A stretch of DNA of 45,662 nucleotides, taken from positions 1 to 45,662 of the forward strand of contig JBDKVB010000173.1 in NCBI GenBank assembly GCA_039679385.1. Reading direction: 5' to 3'. The notes under the pieces are model-generated. The model had not been told where the DNA came from. It ran no database searches and saw nothing but the letters and a program-made list of their open reading frames with translations. Position numbers and translations under genes: made by a program. Numbering within the stretch: position 1 is the first letter of the stretch; each line of letters opens with the position of its first letter. The DNA comes from Armatimonadia bacterium. GTDB lineage: Bacteria; Armatimonadota; Zipacnadia; Zipacnadales; JABUFB01. Below are positions 25,447 to 32,633 of the stretch, piece after piece.

Positions 25447-26172
25447 GTGCAGGCCCAGACCCAGCCCTCGCGAGCCCTGGTGGCTTTCGATCTTGACGGT
25501 ACTCTCATGCCGGTCGACGAGACTGCTGCTCCCGAGACGCGCGAGGCCCTGCAGGCGCTGCGGCATGCTGGTGCGCATCTTGTCCTGGCCTCCGGGAAGC
25601 CTTGCGCCTACCTCTCGGGTGTGGCGCGGGCTCTCGGAATCCTGGATTCCTCGCTGATCGGTGAGAATGGCGCTGAGGTCTGGATCCGCAGTACGATGCC
25701 GACTCCTCGCTGGCGGGTCACGCCCTCCAGCGAGGAGAAGCTGGCCCTCGATCGGCTGCGCGAGGAGCTTCGCATCCGCTATGGTGACGAGGTCTTCCTC
25801 CAGCCGAACACCGTCGGCGTGACCGCCTTTCCTGCCGCAGAGCACCTTACCTCCGCTCGCCTTGCCGCCGAAGTGATCCCAGAGCTCCCCGCTGGAATCA
25901 CCCGCTACGTGCACAGCGATAGCGTCGACTGGACCCTTGGGCGCTGCAGCAAGGGTGCGGCACTCATGCAACTGGCGCACGACCTGGGGTTCGGACGGGA
26001 GCGCCTTGTGGCCGTCGGGGACGGGCCGAATGACCTGGCGATGCTGACAGAGGCACACCTTGGGCTGTGGCTGGGGAGCCCGGAGCAGGTGAAGGGAACG
26101 GGGATCACGGCGGTTCCAGGTCTTGCCGAAACGATGGGGATTGTCTTGCGCTTCGTCCGGTCGGTTCGCTGA
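25447..26172 (+). CDS. HAD-superfamily (Cof-type IIB) phosphatase
   Basis: This 241-residue protein is a haloacid dehalogenase-type phosphohydrolase, probably acting on a sugar phosphate. Motif I is FDLDGT (nucleophile D15, acid D17), motif II is the LASGK segment, motif III Lys is in GRCSKGAALM, and motif IV is GDGPNDLAM (D192, D196). The cap between motifs II and III (about 80-160) fits the IIB type. GTG 25447 is my choice because the catalytic domain starts soon after and a GGGA element lies upstream. A TTG at 25399 would add 16 residues and overlap the upstream stop, and the frame stays open further into the FAD gene. Phosphomannosyl-glycerate or sucrose-phosphate-type substrates are possible. 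Confidence 0.85.
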   Translation: MQAQTQPSRALVAFDLDGTLMPVDETAAPETREALQALRHAGAHLVLASGKPCAYLSGVARALGILDSSLIGENGAEVWIRSTMPTPRWRVTPSSEEKLALDRLREELRIRYGDEVFLQPNTVGVTAFPAAEHLTSARLAAEVIPELPAGITRYVHSDSVDWTLGRCSKGAALMQLAHDLGFGRERLVAVGDGPNDLAMLTEAHLGLWLGSPEQVKGTGITAVPGLAETMGIVLRFVRSVR

Positions 26173-26183
26173 GCGCAGCCAGG

Positions 26184-27587
26184 CTACCCTCGGCCGAAGG
26201 CTCGGACCAGCAGGGCTTGGCCCCGGCTACGCCGCACACAGTCAAACAGCCGCAACTCGCCCTGCGACTGCAACCTCAGGACGCCCTGCTTCTGGAGTGT
26301 ATCGAGGGCCGCCCTCGTGCCGCTGCCCACGGTGAAGGCCTCTGCGGTGCAGGTCAGCGGGATGCCGCTTCCAGACCTCCGGCTGACGCCCGGTAGGCTG
26401 ACAGCTCGTGACAGGGCGATCGCGAACTCGTAGGCGAGAATCGCCTCCTCCGCCCCATCCTCGCCCCCGGCAAAACCCTTGACGACCTGGTGCGCCTGCA
26501 GCCAGGACAGGGCGCTCGCAGTGTCCTGCGCCCCTGTGCTGTGGCCAGTCACCGAGGCCGGCAGAGCCTGGTACAAGAGCGTGAGCGCTTCCTTGCGCAG
26601 CAAGATCGGGTCATCGTTAGCATCGGCGGCCCGGGCCTGAAGCAGGCTGCCCTGGGGCCTTCCACCGTCCTGGTTCAGTGGCGTGAACTTCCCACTGTGA
26701 GCAGCCCAGCGCATCGCGGTGAAGGCCTCGGAACCCGGAAGCAGGCCGTAGGAGAAGGGCTTCGGCGCGTGGGCACGCTGGTCGGCGTCGAGGCTGAAGT
26801 AGTTCACGAAGCGCAGAGCCGGGTAGGTGTCGAGCTTCCACTGCAAGAAGGAGAGCAGGCGAGTGCCCGTTCCCTCCTGCCGACGATTGCAGCCGACCTC
26901 GGTGATCCCCAGCGGCTTCCCCGGCCAGCGCCCAGAGGCCCAGTCCAGACACGTCTGCAGGTCTCCCCACGCCGACGAGTTCCCGTTGTCGTAGCTGGTG
27001 AAGGCGACCCAGTCGACCCAGGCATCACCCGGGTAGTACAAGGCAGAGCACATGGGCTCGCGCACGACCCCCGGCACTGCCAGCGAGAACACCATCTCCA
27101 CGCGCGGGGCCAGACGTCGCATGACTGTCGCGACGGTCCGGTACCGGGCGCGGTACTCGGAGTAGCCGACGGGGTAGCCGTCCTGGTTCATGTTGGGTTC
27201 AGAGCCGAAGACCAGCAAGACCGGCGTGGGTACCCGGGAGAGGGTGCCTGCCCAGCGGCGGAGGTACTCGTCCTCAGACACCTGTGACAGAGGCTTGCCG
27301 TACTCCCAGGGCTCCCAGAACAGCAGCAGGCCACGCCCACGGGAGACCATCTTGTCTGCCCAGGTGCTTGGGAAGGGTTTGCCGTAGGCGCGGTAGGTGG
27401 CGTAGAGGGAGAGCGGGGCTCCGAGGGCCTGTTCGAAGGCACCCACGTCGCCCTTGAAGTGGCTATCGGACTGGATGAAGGCACTGAGGTACCGCGTCGG
27501 CGCCGCCCAGACACCCAGGGCGCTGATCGTTAGCAGCAGCCCGATTGCGGAAGAACGCGTCACGCGGGCAGGCAAGCCGCTCGGCAC
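26184..27587 (-). CDS. Secreted GH26-like glycoside hydrolase with SLH-like C-terminus
   Basis: The protein (467 aa) starts with a signal peptide (about 1-29) and a TIM-barrel resembling GH26 beta-mannanases (about 32-300). Catalytic candidates are E130 in VFGSEPN (acid/base) and E230 in GITEVGC (nucleophile). Flanking GH26-like strands are LLLFWEPWEYG and DWVAFTSYDNG. The C-terminal part (about 330-440; WLQAHQVVKGFAGG, then EEAILAYEFAIALSRAV) resembles S-layer homology repeats and could attach the enzyme to the envelope. The GTG start at 27587 directly abuts the TAG of the upstream HD gene, so translation is probably coupled. Substrate is uncertain, and family membership rests on a few motifs. 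Confidence 0.75.
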   Translation of the reverse strand: MPSGLPARVTRSSAIGLLLTISALGVWAAPTRYLSAFIQSDSHFKGDVGAFEQALGAPLSLYATYRAYGKPFPSTWADKMVSRGRGLLLFWEPWEYGKPLSQVSEDEYLRRWAGTLSRVPTPVLLVFGSEPNMNQDGYPVGYSEYRARYRTVATVMRRLAPRVEMVFSLAVPGVVREPMCSALYYPGDAWVDWVAFTSYDNGNSSAWGDLQTCLDWASGRWPGKPLGITEVGCNRRQEGTGTRLLSFLQWKLDTYPALRFVNYFSLDADQRAHAPKPFSYGLLPGSEAFTAMRWAAHSGKFTPLNQDGGRPQGSLLQARAADANDDPILLRKEALTLLYQALPASVTGHSTGAQDTASALSWLQAHQVVKGFAGGEDGAEEAILAYEFAIALSRAVSLPGVSRRSGSGIPLTCTAEAFTVGSGTRAALDTLQKQGVLRLQSQGELRLFDCVRRSRGQALLVRAFGRG

Positions 27588-28376
27588 CTAATGGAGACCT
27601 CGGATCTCGTCACGCAGGGATCGGCACACCGTAGGCAGCAGGCTCGGAGCCTGGTGTTCCTCGCAGAGCTCCTCGAGCCCGGCAATCTGCTCGCGCAGCA
27701 GGTGCTGCCCACAGTCCTCATGGATGAACCCGGCGACGGTTACCAGACCGTCGGCGCTGTTCGGCCTGGCGATCTCTTCCATGAGCTCCTCGCAGAAGAC
27801 CCGCATGCGTGCCGACCGCTGCCGGGCGACCTCCTTGCCCGACCGGGTCAGCAGCAGTGCGAGGAGCTGGTCCTTCTTCGGGAGCCACTCCCTCATGGCC
27901 GCCACGGTCTCAGGCAGCGAGGCTTTGTGACCTGAGCGGATCGTGATGAAGCGCCAGGTTGCCACGAGCCCAAAGTTTGAGTCGATGAGATCGGCATCAC
28001 CCAGGCAGCGATTCTCAACCGGGCCGTCAGGGGTGTTTTTGCCGGAATGGGTGGCGATAGCGTTGCAGACACGCTCGCGAAGCTCACCCGTTACCCCCAG
28101 GGAGGCCAGAATCCCGGCGGCCTCCTGGGCGCCCGTCTCAGCATGGCCCCTGCCGGAATCCTTGCGGATGTCATGCAGCAAAGCGGCCAGGTGAACGACG
28201 TCCGTGTCGGCGCTCTCGCGACGCGCGATCTCCAGGGCAAGATCGCATACACGCAAGCTGTGCTCGTAGGTGTACCCGGGCCAATGGTAACCCTCCCAGG
28301 AGGAGGGCCATGAGCCCAGCCGCTCACGAAGCAGCACTTCCAAAGTTGACACAACAGAGGTTATCTCTTGCGGCAT
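27588..28376 (-). CDS. HD-domain phosphohydrolase
   Basis: This 262-residue protein has the metal-dependent HD phosphohydrolase signature: H39 (YEHSLRV), H68-D69 (LLHDIRKD), H110 (ATHSGK) and D127 (GDADLID). It is a stand-alone HD domain with a helical C-terminal half (about 150-262) and no GAF, RelA or GYP features, so the substrate (nucleotide, cyclic nucleotide or other phosphate ester) cannot be told. Upstream lies a near-consensus promoter overlapped by a perfect palindrome (28449-28461), so regulation by a DNA-binding repressor is likely. It is the first gene of a two-gene unit with the GH26-like protein. Confidence 0.85.
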   Translation of the reverse strand: MPQEITSVVSTLEVLLRERLGSWPSSWEGYHWPGYTYEHSLRVCDLALEIARRESADTDVVHLAALLHDIRKDSGRGHAETGAQEAAGILASLGVTGELRERVCNAIATHSGKNTPDGPVENRCLGDADLIDSNFGLVATWRFITIRSGHKASLPETVAAMREWLPKKDQLLALLLTRSGKEVARQRSARMRVFCEELMEEIARPNSADGLVTVAGFIHEDCGQHLLREQIAGLEELCEEHQAPSLLPTVCRSLRDEIRGLH

Positions 28377-28448
28377 GAGGGGGCTTCCTGTCGATGACTT
28401 CCGGTTCCCGATTGTGGCCGGCTCCCCCCGACCCTACGGAGACCAGAT

Positions 28449-28461
28449 ATGTAGTCTACAT
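28449..28461. promoter_or_regulatory. Palindromic operator candidate
   Basis: ATGTAG-T-CTACAT is a perfect 6+1+6 inverted repeat. It covers the -10 element of the minus-strand promoter for the HD gene, a classic repressor position. The binding protein is unknown. Confidence 0.5.
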
Positions 28462-28480
28462 CACGTTTTCCTCATGTCAA
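28453..28480 (-). promoter_or_regulatory. Promoter of the HD/GH26-like unit
   Basis: Read on the minus strand, a perfect -35 TTGACA (28475-28480) and a -10 TAGACT (28453-28458) are separated by 16 bases. The predicted start is near 28446, giving a leader of about 70 bases before the HD gene. The local sequence is less GC-rich than its surroundings. Confidence 0.65.
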
Positions 28481-28541
28481 GGCTTGGCGGCTCCCTGACT
28501 TTGCCGGGTCCTTGGGTCTGGGCTCAGTCCTGACGTCTCGG

Positions 28542-29564
28542 TCAAGGCCTGTAGTTGGGAACCCTCAACACCTTGCCGGCGGCGATCGCCTCGGCTGCCA
28601 TGATGGTGGCGGCCGCACTGTTCGCGCCGCTGAAGGCATCGCTCCTTGTGGGCTTGTCCTCGAGGATACTCTCGACGAAGCTGTGCAGTTGTGGATCGTA
28701 GGGGTGCCCCTGCATCTCGAGGTGACCCAGATCAGTCACCGCCACGTCGTGTCCCTCTCCCAGCATCAGCTTACCTGCCCGGAAGGTGCCCTTCGTCCCG
28801 TATATGGCCAGGTTCCCATGAGGCGGCCGATCGCCCACCGGGCCATACAGCGCGCTCACTTTGCCGACCGCGCCCGAGGCGAACTGAAACAGCGCCGCCA
28901 TACAGTCAGGGTTCCGCATGGCTGGGAAGGCGATCGAGTTGCCGAAGCCGCACACAGACTCCACGTCGCTGTCGGCAAACCAGCGCAGCAGATCAAGCTG
29001 ATGGGCGCCGCCTCCCACGATGGGGATCTCCTTCTCCAGGTACCAGTTCATGTTCCCCAACTGCGGGTTGGTCCGTGCCGGGCCGGCCTGGACCAGCAGG
29101 TTGTGAATGTAGTCGGCCTCCAGGTAGAACAGCTCACCGAGGGCGCCCTGCGCGCACTGTTGCTTGACTTCTGCGAAGAGCGGGTTGAACCGCAGTATGT
29201 GCCCGACTTGCGTCTTGCGGTCGCTGCTGCGAGCCGCCTCGGTCATACGGTCCAGGTCCTCGATGGTGTTCCCCATCGGTTTCTCCACCAAGACGTGACA
29301 GCCGGCCTCCAGTCCCTTGACGAAAGGGTCAGCGTGGAGGTGGTCCGGCGTGTGCACCGAGAGCACCTCCGGTCGCTCGCGGTCAAGAAGCTCGTCCAGA
29401 TTGGAGAACCCTCTGGCCTGCGGGGCAAGAGCCAAGGCTGCTTCTAGACGGTCCGGACACAGGTCACAGAGGGCGACCACCTGCGTCTGCTCGCAGCTCT
29501 CGTAGGCCCGCACCCAGGCATCTCCGTTGTGGCCCAACCCGACGACGGCGACCCGAAGTGGCAT
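28542..29564 (-). CDS. Gfo/Idh/MocA-family NAD(P)-dependent sugar oxidoreductase
   Basis: This 340-residue oxidoreductase most likely oxidises a sugar, inositol or sugar acid with NAD(P). The N-terminal Rossmann domain has G9, G11 and G14 in VVGLGHNG, and the family EKP motif gives K95 (VEKPMG). The catalytic GGGAHQLDLLRWF supplies H188 and D191. The C-terminal alpha/beta domain is complete. I chose ATG 29564: it gives the family-typical start MPLRVAVVGLG and has GGAGG eight bases upstream. The open frame continues 186 bases further upstream with no protein-like sequence. No transporter or kinase accompanies it, so the substrate is not inferable. Confidence 0.93.
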   Translation of the reverse strand: MPLRVAVVGLGHNGDAWVRAYESCEQTQVVALCDLCPDRLEAALALAPQARGFSNLDELLDRERPEVLSVHTPDHLHADPFVKGLEAGCHVLVEKPMGNTIEDLDRMTEAARSSDRKTQVGHILRFNPLFAEVKQQCAQGALGELFYLEADYIHNLLVQAGPARTNPQLGNMNWYLEKEIPIVGGGAHQLDLLRWFADSDVESVCGFGNSIAFPAMRNPDCMAALFQFASGAVGKVSALYGPVGDRPPHGNLAIYGTKGTFRAGKLMLGEGHDVAVTDLGHLEMQGHPYDPQLHSFVESILEDKPTRSDAFSGANSAAATIMAAEAIAAGKVLRVPNYRP

Positions 29565-29925
29565 ATCCTGCGCCTCCCTGGCGACGTATATCAAGTCCAA
29601 ATTCGTCGCGACAGGAGGTTTGGCCTCCTGCTCGCGCCGTGCCCTCTTGCACGCCCTCAAGCAGTCAACGGGCGACGTCTGACACAGACGCTCTCGGTAC
29701 ACAGATGTGATGAGCCTATCCTTACTGGTCGGAACCAGAAGGAATATCATCGGAAGATATTGGCGGATAACTTAGCCCCCAAGGCTGTTTTCGGTCCGTA
29801 CATCCTTTCTATGTGGCGGCCAGACTTGAGAAGGCCATAGTATTCCAAAACCAACAGCTTGACGGATACCACGCAATGCCATAGATTAAAGTGGATCGCC
29901 AGTCAATGCAAGAGGTTGCAAGCCA
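29565..29925. other. Intergenic region of 361 bases between divergent genes
   Basis: This is the only gene-free stretch above 300 bases. It is visibly less GC-rich than its surroundings from about 29700 on. It holds a perfect hairpin (CAGGAGG 29612-29618, loop TTTGG, CCTCCTG 29624-29630) in the leader of the Gfo/Idh gene and a good + strand promoter at 29859-29887. I see no supported small gene, tRNA or repeat array in it. It separates a minus-strand and a plus-strand gene, so both are probably controlled here. Confidence 0.6.
29859..29887 (+). promoter_or_regulatory. Promoter of the HTH gene
   Basis: TTGACG (29859-29864) and TAGATT (29882-29887) are spaced by 17 bases, pointing at a start near 29894, about 32 bases before ATG 29926. 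Confidence 0.65.
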
Positions 29926-30132
29926 ATGTCTGATGAGATACTCACCGCAAAAGAAGCAGCGGACTACCTCAAGATGCATGCGGAGACCCTCAAGGTCAAG
30001 GCAAGGCGGGGTGAGGTACCGGCTGCCAAGGTCGGGCGTGCCTGGCGATTCCGCAAGCCGGAGCTGGATGCTTGGCTTGCCGACGGCGGTACCCTCGGAC
30101 ATCCTACAAACGGAGCGTCGGACGGCCAATAG
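29926..30132 (+). CDS. Small excisionase-family (HTH_17) DNA-binding protein
   Basis: This 68-residue protein is a minimal winged-helix domain of the excisionase/MerR type: ILTAKEAADYLKMHAETLK (helix-turn-helix, residues 5-23), then KARRGEVPAAKVGRAWRFRKPELDAWLA (wing and last helix). Such proteins can be phage or transposon excisionases, but stand-alone chromosomal copies are common regulators. No integrase, recombinase or other mobile gene is nearby, so a local regulatory role is favoured. The ribosome-binding site AGAGGT lies nine bases before ATG 29926. It is followed after 108 bases by the outer-membrane protein gene on the same strand. Confidence 0.9.
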   Translation: MSDEILTAKEAADYLKMHAETLKVKARRGEVPAAKVGRAWRFRKPELDAWLADGGTLGHPTNGASDGQ

Positions 30133-30240
30133 CACCCTCAGGAGACGCACACAAACGGCCTCTGGGCCCTGGACGGAATGCCCAAGGCACTCGGGGCGCA
30201 GTACGCAACACAGATCGCCCTACGGAACGGAGAACTCACA

Positions 30241-31260
30241 ATGCAGCAGCGGACGATGCACAGTTTGCGTGCCCTTGCCGTATCTGCCGTCCTGTCGGTA
30301 TGCAGCCTGCTCCCAGCCTGGAGTCAAGGTGTTGGCCCCAATGTGTACAGCTTCGTTCACCCCTTTGGCCTTTGCACCTCGACGACCACCCGCGCCTTCG
30401 GAATGGGCGGCCCGGTCTCTTGTATGAACGACCCGGGCTTTGCCAACCCAGCCTATGCCGCAGACCAGCCCACCTCCGATGCTGGTATCCGCTACTCGGC
30501 CACCAGCTTTGACGCAGGCCTTGACCTCACCTCCGTGCAGATGCACTACGGCCAGCCTCTGCGCCCGGGGATCAGCGGTTTCCAGGTTACCGCTTTCTCG
30601 CTCGATACGGGGACTGCGACCCTGGCTCTACCGGGCCTCGGCGCCGCGACCGTCGATATGTCCGAGCGCGACGTATCGATCCACTACGGTCACCGGCTCA
30701 GCCCGCGGCTTCTCGCGGGAGTCGGTGTGTCGCCCTACATGCGGGTCCAGTTCAACGTCGGAGTTCCCGGTGGTCCCGCACTCATGAATCTCACGAGCAA
30801 GGCCGATATTGGTGCTCGTCTCGGTCTGGCTTACGAGTGGGCTCCGGATGACTACCTGGGGATCGTGTACGACTACTACCAGGAGACGGTGACCGCAGCC
30901 GGCCTGGCCGTCGGAGCGCGCAGCGAATTCGTTTTCCACACTGACTACCTGGCTCTTGGTGCCTCACGACACCTGAGGCCGGACCTGGTGGTGGCGGCGG
31001 AATTCCAGCGCGGCACTTCCTCCAGGGGCGACCTTGAGGACGCGACCAACGGCTGGCACTTCGGCACGGAGTGGCGGCCGGCAATGCTGTGGGCCCTCCG
31101 CGCCGGTCTCAACGACAGCCATCCCACCTATGGTGTCGGGTATGAGAGAGAGGGCTGGCGTTTCGACTATGCCTACGCAAGCGACTGGAACGATGACCTG
31201 GCGCGACCCTTCTTCGGGGGATCCAGCACTCACCAGCTAATGGCTACCTATCGCTGGTAA
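30241..31260 (+). CDS. Outer-membrane beta-barrel protein (OMPP1/FadL-like or related)
   Basis: This 339-residue protein has a signal peptide (about 1-30, ending LLPAWSQG), a run of amphipathic beta-strands, and a C-terminal Tyr-Arg-Trp, the terminal aromatic signal read by the BAM machinery. The N-terminal mature part (STTTRAFGMGGPVSCMNDPGFANPAY) resembles OMPP1/FadL or UPF0164-type barrels, which begin with gene-order typical GMGGA and NPA segments. It implies a diderm envelope. ATG 30241 has GGAGA eight bases upstream. The frame is open to 30178, but that would bury the signal peptide. A ketosynthase gene follows 18 bases later, so the barrel and the ketosynthase are likely co-transcribed. 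Confidence 0.82.
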   Translation: MQQRTMHSLRALAVSAVLSVCSLLPAWSQGVGPNVYSFVHPFGLCTSTTTRAFGMGGPVSCMNDPGFANPAYAADQPTSDAGIRYSATSFDAGLDLTSVQMHYGQPLRPGISGFQVTAFSLDTGTATLALPGLGAATVDMSERDVSIHYGHRLSPRLLAGVGVSPYMRVQFNVGVPGGPALMNLTSKADIGARLGLAYEWAPDDYLGIVYDYYQETVTAAGLAVGARSEFVFHTDYLALGASRHLRPDLVVAAEFQRGTSSRGDLEDATNGWHFGTEWRPAMLWALRAGLNDSHPTYGVGYEREGWRFDYAYASDWNDDLARPFFGGSSTHQLMATYRW

Positions 31261-31278
31261 GAAGGCATGTGAGCGAAG

Positions 31279-32544
31279 TTGCGCATCGACGACCTGGCAA
31301 GACGCGTGGTGATCACCGGCCTGGGAGCGGTCTCCTGCTGCGGAATCGGCAAGGAGGCCTTCTGGGCGTCGGTCCGCGACGGCGTGTCGGGCATCTCGCG
31401 ACTCGACCTGTTCGACACGACCGGACTGTCCTGCAAGATCGGCGGCCAGATCCGCGGCTTCGATCCCCTGGACCACATTGAGGCCAAGGAAGCCAGACAC
31501 CAGGGACGGTTCGTCCACTACGCCATCGCCGCTGCGCGAGAGGCCTATGAGGACTCCGGGCTGGCGAGCTCCAAGACCGACCCTTACGACACCGGCGTGG
31601 CCTTCGGCAGCAGTGGTGCAGGCTACGGGAACCTTGGCGACGACGTGAATCGCCAGTTCGTCGAAGACGGGCTCAGGGCCGTGGATCCCTACGCGATCGT
31701 AGAGGTCCCGGCGCATGCAACAACCAGTCACATCGCTATCGACCTGGGGCTCAAGGGTCCGAACATGACCTCCTCCACAGGCTGCGCAACGGCCATCATC
31801 ACGATGTCGCAGGGCGTCGCAGCCCTGCAGAGCGGCCGTGCGCAGGCGATGATTGTGGGGGCAAGTGAGGCGAGCCTTGGGCCCCTGGTCTTCGGGCTTC
31901 TCACCCGTTTGCGGGTCATGTCCACCCGCAACGACGATCCGACCCATGCTTTCCGTCCCTATGACAAGAACCGCGATGGGCTCGTACTGAGCGACGGGTC
32001 GGGGGCCGTGGTGCTCGAGACAGCGGCGCACGCAATGAACCGGGGAGCCCACATCTACGCCGAGGTGCGCGGCTACGGGATCACCTCGGAGGCCTACCAT
32101 ATGGTCATTGCTCTGCCGACCGGCGAGGAGCTGGCACGAGCTATCGGTACCGCCCTGGCGACCGGCCGCATGGGTCCCAGTGAGATCGACTACGCCTGCG
32201 CCCATGGCGTTGCCAGCAAGCAGTACGACATGGCGGACACGCTCGGGCTCAAGAAGGCACTTGGGGACCATGCGTACCACATACCGGTCAGCTCCATCAA
32301 GCCTGTGATGGGGCAGCCCTTCTCTGCGTCCGCAGCGCTGCAGACGGTTGCAACCTGCATGGCGATGGCGACGGACACGATCCCACCCACCGTCAACCTC
32401 GAGGCGCCCGATGAGGAGTGCGACCTCGACTTTGTACCCGGAACCGCCCGTCGTGGCCGGATCGATGCCGCCGTCCTGAACGCGCACAGCTTCGGTGGGA
32501 CGCACGGTGCGGTGGTTCTGCGCCGCTTCGATGAGCGTTTTTAG
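31279..32544 (+). CDS. Beta-ketoacyl synthase (FabF-like) with altered active site
   Basis: This 421-residue thiolase-fold protein catalyses or once catalysed decarboxylative Claisen condensation of acyl-ACP. C169 (SSTGCATA) is the acyl-binding nucleophile and H309 (CAHGVAS) the first active-site His. The second His, normally in a GH-x-x-GA motif, is replaced by Gln (Q346 in VMGQPFSASAA), and the usual NSFGFGGTN is NAHSFGGTHG. The triad is therefore Cys-His-Gln, which suggests altered chemistry or substrate rather than standard fatty-acid elongation. No ACP, malonyl transferase or ketoreductase is nearby. The start is TTG 31279, since an in-frame stop lies just upstream. It sits between an outer-membrane protein and a kinase operon. 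Confidence 0.88.
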   Translation: MRIDDLARRVVITGLGAVSCCGIGKEAFWASVRDGVSGISRLDLFDTTGLSCKIGGQIRGFDPLDHIEAKEARHQGRFVHYAIAAAREAYEDSGLASSKTDPYDTGVAFGSSGAGYGNLGDDVNRQFVEDGLRAVDPYAIVEVPAHATTSHIAIDLGLKGPNMTSSTGCATAIITMSQGVAALQSGRAQAMIVGASEASLGPLVFGLLTRLRVMSTRNDDPTHAFRPYDKNRDGLVLSDGSGAVVLETAAHAMNRGAHIYAEVRGYGITSEAYHMVIALPTGEELARAIGTALATGRMGPSEIDYACAHGVASKQYDMADTLGLKKALGDHAYHIPVSSIKPVMGQPFSASAALQTVATCMAMATDTIPPTVNLEAPDEECDLDFVPGTARRGRIDAAVLNAHSFGGTHGAVVLRRFDERF

Positions 32545-32633
32545 GTGCCTTGGATGCGAGACTTGCTCCCCGGGGGACCGCGCGGTAGCGCCATCGACGC
32601 CATACGACACGCGCTAGTGCCGAGGAGACGCTG

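Noticed and set aside
29565-29750. Extended N-terminus of the Gfo/Idh/MocA protein
   Set aside because: The extra 62 residues are not family-like, and GGAGG eight bases before ATG 29564 gives the usual Rossmann start.
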